From Neotamlana nanhaiensis (GTDB lineage: Bacteria; Bacteroidota; Bacteroidia; Flavobacteriales; Flavobacteriaceae): DNA of 64,000 bases. The stretch spans positions 24,420 through 88,419 of the forward strand of contig NZ_JTDV01000019.1 of assembly GCF_000943555.1 (NCBI RefSeq). Reading direction: 5' to 3'. Every line of letters begins with the position of its first letter. Positions within the stretch are counted from its first letter, which is position 1. Below the pieces are notes generated by a model. The model ran no database searches, was not told the origin of the DNA, and saw only the letters and a program-made list of their open reading frames with translations. Positions 56,638 to 64,000 of the stretch are shown piece by piece. The position numbers and the translations under genes were made by a program.

Positions 56638-57669
56638 ATGAGCAAAAAGACAACTATTTATGATATAGCAAAAGCCCTAGATATAACTGCCGCAACAGTT
56701 TCTAGAGCCTTAAACAACAACCCTAAAATTAGCGATACTACGCGCGAGCTCGTACTACAAAAAGCGGCCGAAATGAACTATGAGCAAAACAAACTTGCTC
56801 AAGCGCTAAAAAGTGGTAAAAGCTATAACGTTGGTGTTATTGTACCCAGAGTAGATAGTAATTTTTTCGGTTCGGTTATTAGAGGTATAGAGGAAGAACT
56901 AAATCCGCAGGGATACCATGTTATTATTTGCCAAAGTTACGAAGATCCTAAAACGGAAGGAAAAAAAATAGATACATTACTAAATGCTCAGGTAGACGGT
57001 GTACTTGTTTCAACAACTTCAAACTCAAAAAAAGAACCTTTAAAGCGCATTTTAGCTAAAAATATACCTTTAATATTTTTTGATAGACGTAAAGACATGC
57101 AAGGTGTGAGTTCGGTAGTAATTAATGACTTTGAAGGTGCTTACAAAGCGACTAAACACCTCATTGACGAAGGCTGCACAAAGATAGCTCATCTGTCGGG
57201 AAATTTTTCATTGGAAATATTCAGAGAGCGTTTTTCCGGCTATAAACAAGCTATTATTGATGCTGGATTACCATTTAATGAAGACTGGGTTATTAAAACA
57301 AAAAGTAATCGTACAGACGGTATTGAAGCAACAAAAACGTTACTTCAATTAAACCCAAGACCAGATGCTATTTTTTCGGCGAGTGATTTTGCCGCATTGG
57401 GTGCTATTCAAGAAATACGCGCTCAAAAACTGAATATTCCTCAGGATATATCGGTAGTCGGTTTTAGTAACGAACCGTTTACAAAGTTTATGGAATTACC
57501 TATTAGCACAATAGATCAATCACCTTTTGAAATGGGTAAAATGGCTGCCAAGGTATTTTTAGAACAAAGTAACAACGAAAGCCACGTAAAAATGGAGAAA
57601 AAAGTAGTGTTAGACCCTCAATTAATAATCAGAAATTCTTCATTAAAAACTCAGGTTCTAACACCATAA
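56638..57669 (+). CDS. LacI-family regulator, probable pectin/galacturonate regulon repressor
   Basis: A 343-residue LacI-type protein. Helix-turn-helix residues about 4-27 (TIYDIAKALDITAATVSRAL), hinge NYEQNKLAQALKSGKSYNVG and a sugar-binding sensor domain (VGVIVPRVDSNFFGSVIRGI, NVDGVLVSTTSN-like segment, FSASDFAALGAIQEIRAQ, TIDQSPFEMGKMAAKV). It has a TGTAATCGATTACA-type site in its own promoter, lies between the pectin locus and the galacturonate catabolic operon, and is the nearest regulator to the other operators. It is therefore the best candidate to bind them. The inducer is probably a pathway metabolite such as galacturonate or KDG; this is inference. Confidence 0.92.
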   Translation: MSKKTTIYDIAKALDITAATVSRALNNNPKISDTTRELVLQKAAEMNYEQNKLAQALKSGKSYNVGVIVPRVDSNFFGSVIRGIEEELNPQGYHVIICQSYEDPKTEGKKIDTLLNAQVDGVLVSTTSNSKKEPLKRILAKNIPLIFFDRRKDMQGVSSVVINDFEGAYKATKHLIDEGCTKIAHLSGNFSLEIFRERFSGYKQAIIDAGLPFNEDWVIKTKSNRTDGIEATKTLLQLNPRPDAIFSASDFAALGAIQEIRAQKLNIPQDISVVGFSNEPFTKFMELPISTIDQSPFEMGKMAAKVFLEQSNNESHVKMEKKVVLDPQLIIRNSSLKTQVLTP

Positions 57670-57701
57670 TATCTTTAAGGTATATCTTATAAAGATACAC
57701 C
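57670..57701. terminator. Hairpin between the converging LacI and uxaA genes
   Basis: TATCTTTA (57670-57677) can pair with TAAAGATA (57690-57697). Alternatively GGTATATCTT (57679-57688) pairs with AAGATACACC (57692-57701) with one mismatch. It lies over the uxaA stop and directly after the LacI stop and may serve both genes. Confidence 0.5.
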
Positions 57702-59294
57702 TCTACGCCAAGGAATAAAATCGTTTTGATTTAACAACTTAGCTTTACTTTGTATTGTTCCGCTTGCTACGTCTATTATAAACTCAAGTAGCTCATCAGC
57801 CATTTCATCAATGGTTTTTTCACCGCGAATTACAGCACCAGTTTCAAAATCGATGATATCTGGCATTTTTTGCATTAACTCTGTGTTAGACGACACTTTA
57901 ATTATTGGAGCAATTGGGTTACCTGTTGGTGTTCCTAAACCTGTAGTAAATAAAACTACATTAGCTCCAGAACCTACCAATCCAGTTGTACTTTCTACAT
58001 CGTTACCAGGAGTACATAATAAATTTAAACCTGATTTACTTATATATTCACCATAATCTAAAACGTCTTGAACAGGTGATGTACCTCCTTTTTTAGCCGC
58101 TCCAGCAGATTTCATAGCATCGGTAATTAAACCATCTTTAATGTTTCCTGGAGACGGATTCATATCGAAACCAGAACCAGCATCAACCACCGATTTTTCG
58201 TAAGCTTTCATTAAATGTAAAAACTTTTCGGCATTTTCATCTTCAACACAACGGTTTACTAATTCTTGCTCCACACCACATAACTCTGGGAATTCAGCTA
58301 AAACAGCCGTTCCGTTAAGTGCTGTTAATAAATCGGATACTGCTCCTAATGTTGGGTTGGCAGATATTCCTGAGAATCCATCCGATCCACCACACTCTAA
58401 ACCTACACGAAGTTTAGATAATGGCGCTGGCTTACGTTCAATATTATTCGCCTTTTTAATAGCCTCGAACGAATCTTTTACAATAGCCGTTAACATTTCG
58501 TCAACCGTTCCCATTTGTTGTTGTTCGTATATTAAAACTGGCTTGTTTAAATTAGGATTAATCGCATTTAAAGCGTCTTTAAACACACTTATTTGAAGGT
58601 TTTGACAACCTAAACTTAATACGGTTGCACCCGCCACATTTGGGTTGTTTACATAACCTGCTAGTAGTTTTGCTAAACTTTCTGAATCTTGACGGATACC
58701 ACCACACCCACCTGGATGCGTGATGAATTTTACATCGATATTTTCAAACACATCGGTTGATTGTTCTGCCACTGCCGTTTCACTGTTACCGCTAACTAAC
58801 GAGCGTAATAACATTTGATGTGGATTAACTTTTTGCTTCAGTAATTCACGCTCAAAAATATCTTTTAGAATTTCAATATTTCTGTTTTCGCAAAATACTA
58901 ACGGGAAAAATAACCATACGTTTTCGGTACCTACTTGCCCATCTTCACGGTGATAGCCCATAAAGGTTCTATCTTTCCATTTATCTACATTGGGTGCCGA
59001 CCAAGTAAACGTATCTGTTCTACCAGTTACTTTTGCACTTTGATGCTTCACATTATCGGTAGTTAACACATCACCTTTTTCAATAACACCATTTGCAGAA
59101 CCTACCAAAACACCGTACATATAAATACTATCGCCAGACTCGAACTTCTGTAAGGCTATTTTATGCTTCGATTTAGTATCGGAAAGTACTTTTATATCTT
59201 CTCCTTCAAAAGAAATTACTTCCCCTGCCTTCAAATTCACCAATGCCACCAAAACATTATCGGTTGCATTTACTTTTATAATCTTCTTTTGCAT
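57687..59294 (-). CDS. uxaA: Altronate dehydratase
   Basis: A 535-residue protein of the UxaA family: an N-terminal SAF domain (about 1-95, VNATDNVLVALVNLKAGEVI) and the large UxaA core (about 115-535). Conserved blocks include HPGGCGGIRQDSESLAKLLA, LECGGSDGFSGISANPTLGA, LCTPGNDVESTTGLVGSGAN and TTGLGTPTGNPIAPIIKVSS, which provide the Cys and acidic residues for metal binding. It dehydrates D-altronate to 2-keto-3-deoxygluconate in galacturonate breakdown. It is the last gene of an operon with uxaB, a TRAP transporter and KDPG aldolase, which supports altronate over the related galactarate dehydratase. Confidence 0.93.
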   Translation of the reverse strand: MQKKIIKVNATDNVLVALVNLKAGEVISFEGEDIKVLSDTKSKHKIALQKFESGDSIYMYGVLVGSANGVIEKGDVLTTDNVKHQSAKVTGRTDTFTWSAPNVDKWKDRTFMGYHREDGQVGTENVWLFFPLVFCENRNIEILKDIFERELLKQKVNPHQMLLRSLVSGNSETAVAEQSTDVFENIDVKFITHPGGCGGIRQDSESLAKLLAGYVNNPNVAGATVLSLGCQNLQISVFKDALNAINPNLNKPVLIYEQQQMGTVDEMLTAIVKDSFEAIKKANNIERKPAPLSKLRVGLECGGSDGFSGISANPTLGAVSDLLTALNGTAVLAEFPELCGVEQELVNRCVEDENAEKFLHLMKAYEKSVVDAGSGFDMNPSPGNIKDGLITDAMKSAGAAKKGGTSPVQDVLDYGEYISKSGLNLLCTPGNDVESTTGLVGSGANVVLFTTGLGTPTGNPIAPIIKVSSNTELMQKMPDIIDFETGAVIRGEKTIDEMADELLEFIIDVASGTIQSKAKLLNQNDFIPWRRGVSL

Positions 59295-59324
59295 GCTTAA
59301 AATTGTAATAGTTAATGTTACTTA

Positions 59325-60791
59325 TTAAAACTGCTTGCTGTAATTGGCATACCCAGCTTCAATACCATTGGCTTCTATTTCTTTTAAAGCCACAGCTACA
59401 GCTTCAGTTAAGTTTTCAACTTTAGTTAAATCTTCATCCCAATATTCGGTAGTCGATAACACATCAGTTGCTACTTTATTGTAATCGTTCGATTCCCATA
59501 TTTTTGCAAGGTTAGCCACGATATCGTCGCTATCTTGAACTGGTAAACTTTCGCCATTCCAAGTTCCTTTGTAAAAACGAATTAAACTCGCAAAGGCAAA
59601 CGTTAAGTTAGTCGGCATTTTTCCATGAACCTTAACATAACCTAATAAACTTGGTAACACACGCACTTTAAATTTTGAGATAGAATTAAGCGCGATGCTT
59701 GATAAATTATGAATAATAAACGGATTTCTAAAACGGTCGAAAATTTCTTCAGCGAAACTGTTCAACTCATCCTTATCCATATCTAAAGTATCGATAATTT
59801 CGCTAAAAACAGCTTCGTTAATAAACGCACCTGTAAATTCGTTATCTACAGATTGCTTTACAGTACGGTTTCCATATAAATATGAAAAAGGCACCATAGC
59901 CGTATGCGCACCGTTTAAGATACGTACTTTTCTGGTACGGTACGGTTGCATGTCGTCAACTATTTTAACATCTAAACTGGTTTTATCGAATGGTAATTTT
60001 GCTTTTAAATCGTCGCCACCTTCAATAACCCAAAGTAAGAAAGCTTCTGCTGAAACAATTAAATTGTCCTTGTAATCTAATTGTGCATTGTAAGCTTCAA
60101 TTTCATCTTTTGGATATCCAGGAACAATTCTGTCTACTAACGTACTATGGAAGGCGTTGCTGTTTAAAATCCAGTCTTTAAAATCATCACCTAAATTCCA
60201 ATCGGCGATGTATTTTAAAATAATATCTTTTAAAGTTTCAGAATTATGGTTGATAAGCTCACAAGGAATAATTGTTAAACCTTTGCTGCTATCACCATTA
60301 AAATGTTTAAAACGCTCGTGTAATAACACGGTTAGTTTTGCAGGAAACGAGCTAGGTGGTTGCATTGTTGCCGTATCACTTTCTACATAAGCAATACCAG
60401 CTTCGGTTGTGTTAGAGATTATAAACTCTAAGCTTTCCTCTTTTGCAAGACTAATATAATCGGCAAAATTAGCATAAGGATCTACCCCTTTTACAATGTT
60501 ATCGATAAGCTCAATTTCTTGAATCTCTTCTCCTTTTTTAACACCTTTCATAAAAAGCGTGTACAAACCATCTTGATCGTTTAGCATTTTTACTAAACCT
60601 CTATCAATAGGTTGTACTACAGCGATACCTGCATTAAAATCGGTGTTCTTATTTAACTCTTGAATGGCGTAACCAACAAAAGCTCTTAAAAAGTTTCCTT
60701 CGCCAAATTGTACTACTTTAATTGGGCGTTTATCTTGTAAGCCTACATTTGCTCTGTTTAAGGCTCTTTTATTTTGTGTTGAATCTGACAT
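59325..60791 (-). CDS. uxaB: Tagaturonate reductase (altronate oxidoreductase)
   Basis: A 488-residue long-chain NAD-dependent dehydrogenase of the mannitol dehydrogenase family, the usual UxaB length. The nucleotide-binding start is VVQFGEGNFLRAFVGYAIQE. The catalytic segment RKVRILNGAHTAMVPFSYL has the family's Lys-x-Arg-x-Leu-Asn-x-x-His pattern. It reduces D-tagaturonate to D-altronate with NADH in the cytoplasm. The uxaA gene 30 bp downstream makes tagaturonate rather than fructuronate the substrate. The preceding isomerase gene uxaC is not in the window. Confidence 0.93.
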   Translation of the reverse strand: MSDSTQNKRALNRANVGLQDKRPIKVVQFGEGNFLRAFVGYAIQELNKNTDFNAGIAVVQPIDRGLVKMLNDQDGLYTLFMKGVKKGEEIQEIELIDNIVKGVDPYANFADYISLAKEESLEFIISNTTEAGIAYVESDTATMQPPSSFPAKLTVLLHERFKHFNGDSSKGLTIIPCELINHNSETLKDIILKYIADWNLGDDFKDWILNSNAFHSTLVDRIVPGYPKDEIEAYNAQLDYKDNLIVSAEAFLLWVIEGGDDLKAKLPFDKTSLDVKIVDDMQPYRTRKVRILNGAHTAMVPFSYLYGNRTVKQSVDNEFTGAFINEAVFSEIIDTLDMDKDELNSFAEEIFDRFRNPFIIHNLSSIALNSISKFKVRVLPSLLGYVKVHGKMPTNLTFAFASLIRFYKGTWNGESLPVQDSDDIVANLAKIWESNDYNKVATDVLSTTEYWDEDLTKVENLTEAVAVALKEIEANGIEAGYANYSKQF

Positions 60792-60803
60792 TTTTATCTA
60801 AAA

Positions 60804-62099
60804 TTATAAATCAAATAATCCTGGTAACCATAAGGTTAACTGCGGGAAATAGGTTACTAAAAATAAGGCGAAAATCATGGCTAAAAATAGCGGTACCAAT
60901 GGTTTTATTACTTTCTCGATAGATGTCTGTGCGACACCAACCCCAACAAACAATACCGAACCTACTGGTGGCGTACATAAACCAATACATAAGTTTAATA
61001 CCATGATGATACCAAAGTGAATAGGATCCATACCTAACTCGGTTACTACTGGTAAAAATATTGGTGTAAAAATTAATACTGCTGGCGTCATATCCATAAA
61101 AATACCCACGAATAATAACAGTAAATTGATGATTAATAGAATAACAATTTTGTTATCGCTAATACCTAAAAGTAAGGTACTAATATCCTGCGGAATATTT
61201 TCGTAAGACATCACCCAAGACATACTCATTGAAGCTCCAATTAACAACATTACAATTGCTGTTGTTGCTGAAGATTCTAATAAGATTTCTGGTAAGGATT
61301 TAAATGAAATCTCTTTGTAAATGAAACCTAACACCAAAGTATAAAGCACCGCAATTGCAGAAGCTTCGGTAGCAGTAAAAATACCGGTGATAATACCACC
61401 AATTACAATAACTAATAAAAACAAACTTGGTAACGCATCAATAAAAGTTTTAAAAACTTGCTTTAAAGTACTGCGCTCACCTAACTTATATTTTTTCTTT
61501 TTAGCCCAAAACATGGCTACTATCATTAAAAATAGTCCGGTTAAAATTCCAGGAACGTAACCTGCTAAAAATAAAGCTGCGATAGATACACCACCACTAG
61601 CTAATGAATAAACAATTAACACGTTACTTGGTGGAATAATTAATCCTGTAGTTGCGGAAGTAATATTTACGGCTGCACCAAATTCTTTTGAGTAGCCTTC
61701 CTTTTCCATTTCTGGACCTAAAATACTACCCATCGCAGAAGCTGATGCCATTGCAGAACCTGCAATTGCCCCCATTAACATGGCGCCTATAACATTTATT
61801 AATGCTAAACCACCTGGAAGTGATCCTACTAATGTTTTTGCAAATGCTATTAAACGATTTGCGATCCCACCTTTATTCATGAGTTGCCCCGAGAGAACAA
61901 AGAACGGTATGGCAAGCAACGCAAAACTATCTAGACCTGTACCCATACGTTGCGAAATGGTGGTAAAGGCTGGAAGTGCAGGAATACTAACCAACATAGT
62001 TAGTACTGAAGATATTGCTATACTCCATGCTACTGGCATACCTATGGCTAGTAACCCTACAAAACTTAAAACTAATACGATTATTGGGATATATTCCAT
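60804..62099 (-). CDS. TRAP transporter large permease subunit (DctM type)
   Basis: A 431-residue protein with about 12 membrane segments, matching DctM: LAIGMPVAWSIAISSVLTML, the conserved FFVLSGQLMNKGGIANRLI, GSIAGSAMASASAMGSILGP-like segments, TSATTGLIIPPSNVLIVYSL, GIFMDMTPAVLIFTPIFLPV and LCIGLCTPPVGSVLFVG. TRAP transporters import organic acids with a sodium gradient. The operon places this one with galacturonate catabolism, so galacturonate or an oligouronide is the likely substrate. The gene ends 12 bp before uxaB and starts 2 bp after the small subunit stop. Confidence 0.94.
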   Translation of the reverse strand: MEYIPIIVLVLSFVGLLAIGMPVAWSIAISSVLTMLVSIPALPAFTTISQRMGTGLDSFALLAIPFFVLSGQLMNKGGIANRLIAFAKTLVGSLPGGLALINVIGAMLMGAIAGSAMASASAMGSILGPEMEKEGYSKEFGAAVNITSATTGLIIPPSNVLIVYSLASGGVSIAALFLAGYVPGILTGLFLMIVAMFWAKKKKYKLGERSTLKQVFKTFIDALPSLFLLVIVIGGIITGIFTATEASAIAVLYTLVLGFIYKEISFKSLPEILLESSATTAIVMLLIGASMSMSWVMSYENIPQDISTLLLGISDNKIVILLIINLLLLFVGIFMDMTPAVLIFTPIFLPVVTELGMDPIHFGIIMVLNLCIGLCTPPVGSVLFVGVGVAQTSIEKVIKPLVPLFLAMIFALFLVTYFPQLTLWLPGLFDL

Positions 62100-62101
62100 A
62101 G

Positions 62102-62563
62102 CTATTTAATCTTTATAATATCTGAAACTTTATAGTAAATAATTAATAAACCACTTAGCGGAATAGCTGCATAAACTATAGCCAATGGCACCTGTAACGC
62201 TGGCGAGTATTGCTCTAAAATGTAAGTAATATACACCAAACGTATACCGCCAATAACCATGGCTAAAAAGGCAAATACTATAATTAAACTATAAACTAAA
62301 AGCTTAATTTTTTTCTGAGTTTTGCTGCTAGAACGCAATGGTAACACATCTATAGCCACGTGCATGTTTCGTCCTGAAACATAAGCCGCACCAAGTATAC
62401 CTAACCATATCATTAAATACCTCGCAAGCTCATCGGTAAAAGAGCTTGGGGTACCAACAACAAACCTTGTAAAAACCTGCCATAATACATTAACAACCAT
62501 CACACTCATGATGACTATCAAGGCATTACCCAGAATTTTATCAATTTTTTTTCTAAGTTCCAT
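62102..62563 (-). CDS. TRAP transporter small permease subunit (DctQ type)
   Basis: A 153-residue membrane protein with four helices, at about 10-32, 45-65, 88-110 and 128-148. The family signature is FVGTPSSFTDELARYLMIWLG followed by GAAYVSGRNMHVAIDVL. It forms the membrane complex with the DctM-type subunit, whose gene starts 2 bp downstream; the DctP gene lies 1 bp upstream. The order P-Q-M is standard for TRAP systems. Confidence 0.93.
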   Translation of the reverse strand: MELRKKIDKILGNALIVIMSVMVVNVLWQVFTRFVVGTPSSFTDELARYLMIWLGILGAAYVSGRNMHVAIDVLPLRSSSKTQKKIKLLVYSLIIVFAFLAMVIGGIRLVYITYILEQYSPALQVPLAIVYAAIPLSGLLIIYYKVSDIIKIK

Positions 62564-62564
62564 C

Positions 62565-63536
62565 TTATTTAGTGTTTTGTATTCTTTGTACTAAATCGTA
62601 CATGTCTTTATCTTCCTTAACAGCGGTGTAAACATCTTCCACTTTATCGGCAAATGATGTTTTGTCTGGACGAATAATTTCTACACCTGCCTTTTGTACT
62701 TCGGTTAGTGCTTCTTGTTCGGCTTCGTCCCAAAGTTTACGTTGGTATACTACAGATTTATCTACAGCTGCTTGCAACCATTTTTTCTCTTGATCGTTTA
62801 AATCGTTCCAGATGTGCGTTCCTATAATAAGTACATCAGGAAGTACAGTGTGCTCATCTAAGGTGTAATATTTACAAACTTCGTAGTGTCTGGAAAGGTA
62901 GAAACTTGGCGGGTTGTTTTCTGCACCATCTACCACACCTTGTTGTAATGAGGTGTATAATTCACCCCAAGAAATTGGTGTTGCAGAGCCGCCTAAGCTG
63001 TTTACCATGTTCATGGCAGTAACACTTTCCATCACTCTTATTTTTAACCCTTTTAAATCTGATGGTGCTTTAACGGGTTTATCTTTAGTATAAAAACTAC
63101 GGCTACCGGCATCGTAATACGCCAAACCTTTAATCCAATATTTAGTACCTTCATCAAGTAACTCTTGACCAATAGATCCATCTAATATCTGAAATGAATG
63201 CGCTTTATCTCGAAACAAAAACGGTAAACCAAAAACTTTCATGCGTGGTGCAAAATTTTCCATTACCCCAACCGATACTTTAGTCATGTCTAAGCTTCCT
63301 ATTTGAAGTAGCTCGATACACTCACGCTCGGTACCTAATTGTTGACTCGGGTAAATTTCAATTTGCATTTTACCACCTGATATTTCAGCTAAATCTTCAC
63401 CCATTTTAACCATAGCTTTATGTACCGAATGGTTTACATCCAAGCCATGTGCCAATTTTATGATACGTGTTTCACTAAGCTGATTACAACTTGTAAACAA
63501 ACAAATGGTTATTATTAATACTATCAGGTTTCGCAT
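62565..63536 (-). CDS. TRAP transporter solute-binding protein (DctP type), lipoprotein
   Basis: A 323-residue protein with lipobox FTSC (Cys 17), so it is probably anchored rather than free in the periplasm. The DctP fold is clear: IIKLAHGLDVNHSVHKAMVK, YPSQQLGTERECIELLQIGS, FGLPFLFRDKAHSFQILDGS and GLKIRVMES, where the conserved Arg binds the substrate carboxylate. ISWGELYTSLQQGVVDGAEN is the usual hinge signature. Uronate is the likely ligand given the uxaA/uxaB/eda company. Confidence 0.93.
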   Translation of the reverse strand: MRNLIVLIITICLFTSCNQLSETRIIKLAHGLDVNHSVHKAMVKMGEDLAEISGGKMQIEIYPSQQLGTERECIELLQIGSLDMTKVSVGVMENFAPRMKVFGLPFLFRDKAHSFQILDGSIGQELLDEGTKYWIKGLAYYDAGSRSFYTKDKPVKAPSDLKGLKIRVMESVTAMNMVNSLGGSATPISWGELYTSLQQGVVDGAENNPPSFYLSRHYEVCKYYTLDEHTVLPDVLIIGTHIWNDLNDQEKKWLQAAVDKSVVYQRKLWDEAEQEALTEVQKAGVEIIRPDKTSFADKVEDVYTAVKEDKDMYDLVQRIQNTK

Positions 63537-63559
63537 TTTAGTCTAGTTTTATTGGAATT

Positions 63560-64000
63560 TTAACTTCTTAATTTTTTTATGATACTTAAAGCGTTGGCAA
63601 CACTTTGAGTTAACTTATCGAAGTCTTTGTTGGCAATAATATCTTTTGAAATTAATTGAGACCCCATACCTACACAAGTTACACCAGCATCAAACCAGCC
63701 TTTTAAATTTTCTTCAGTTGGCGATACACCACCTGTTGGCATAATGCTCGTCCAAGGTTGTGGGCCTTTTACACCTTTTACAAAGTTCGGTCCGTAAATA
63801 CCTCCTGGGAATAACTTCACGATTTCGCAACCTAATTCTTCTGCTTTAGCAATTTCGGTTAAGCTACCACATCCTGGAGACCATAATACTTTACGACGGT
63901 TACAAACCACAGCGATATCTTCGCGTAACACTGGTGTTACAATAAAGTTCGCTCCTAAAGCCATGTACAATGACGCTGCTGCTGCATCGGTAACAGAACC
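63560..64000 (-). CDS. eda: KDPG/KHG aldolase, N-terminus beyond the window
   Basis: The frame is open to the right edge: the visible part begins GSVTDAAAASLYMALGANFI and runs 146 residues to the stop at 63560. The TTG/ATG codons near 63970 are internal, because the aldolase reading continues upstream of them. It contains the Schiff-base Lys in EIVKLFPGG, then MPTGGVSPTEENLKGWFDAG and VTCVGMGSQL, typical of Eda. It cleaves 2-keto-3-deoxy-6-phosphogluconate to pyruvate and glyceraldehyde-3-phosphate, the last step of the pathway. About one third of the protein is missing. The kinase gene kdgK may lie just upstream, outside the window. Confidence 0.92.
   Translation of the reverse strand, partial: GSVTDAAAASLYMALGANFIVTPVLREDIAVVCNRRKVLWSPGCGSLTEIAKAEELGCEIVKLFPGGIYGPNFVKGVKGPQPWTSIMPTGGVSPTEENLKGWFDAGVTCVGMGSQLISKDIIANKDFDKLTQSVANALSIIKKLRS

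Noticed and set aside
63560..63970. A complete 136-residue protein starting at TTG
   Set aside because: The aldolase reading continues upstream to the window edge (GSVTDAAAASLY), so this is an internal start of a truncated gene.

Overview
The window looks like part of the chromosome of a marine-type member of the Flavobacteriaceae (phylum Bacteroidota). The evidence is AT-rich DNA, two SusC/SusD pairs, C-terminal sorting domains of the type IX secretion system (T9SS), many lipoproteins, promoters of the Bacteroidota kind (TTTG-N19-TAnnTTTG) and short dispersed flavobacterial repeats. No rRNA, tRNA, CRISPR array, transposase or integrase was seen.

Region 1 (1-6.7 kb) is regulatory and housekeeping. 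It holds a BlaI-type repressor with its M56 membrane peptidase partner (cut by the left edge), a DUF456 membrane protein, a TPR histidine kinase/LuxR response regulator pair, a 48-residue lipoprotein gene at 5131-5277 that is easy to overlook, and an orphan LacI regulator.

Region 2 (6.7-17.1 kb) is a probable heme/iron acquisition locus. On the minus strand are a TonB-dependent receptor and two proteins that each seem to carry two HmuY-like modules, one a lipoprotein and one with a T9SS sorting domain. Divergently on the plus strand are a DUF6607-like protein, an exported ankyrin-repeat protein, a DUF2271 protein and an inner-membrane PepSY-flavodoxin-FAD/NAD(P)H reductase fusion. Three short repeat elements lie in its gaps and at its end.

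Region 3 (17.1-56.3 kb) is a large pectin utilisation locus: three GH28 enzymes, two CE12 acetylesterases, PL10-CE8 and PL1-CE8 fusions, a 1617-residue T9SS-type CE8 protein, a PL9-type lyase, GH105, GH43, GH95, DUF4861, an alpha/beta-hydrolase, two SusC/SusD pairs and a DUF4957/DUF5123-type surface lipoprotein. One SusC/SusD pair has a LacI-type operator. The other has an N-terminal STN domain and sits beside a divergently arranged ECF sigma/FecR pair.

Region 4 (56.6-64 kb) completes the pathway. It has a LacI regulator, altronate dehydratase (uxaA), tagaturonate reductase (uxaB), a three-part TRAP transporter and KDPG aldolase (cut by the right edge). Secreted lyases, esterases and polygalacturonases would release oligogalacturonides, the SusCD pairs would import them, periplasmic enzymes would trim them, TRAP would carry uronate across the inner membrane and the Uxa/Eda route would give pyruvate and glyceraldehyde-3-phosphate. 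uxaC and kdgK are not in the window.

The strongest regulatory signal is a near-perfect palindrome, TGTAATCGATTACA, found five times in intergenic DNA. Each copy abuts or overlaps a candidate -7 promoter element: before both divergent units at 21.3 kb, before the GH28 operon, before the giant CE8 gene and before the LacI gene at 56638 itself.
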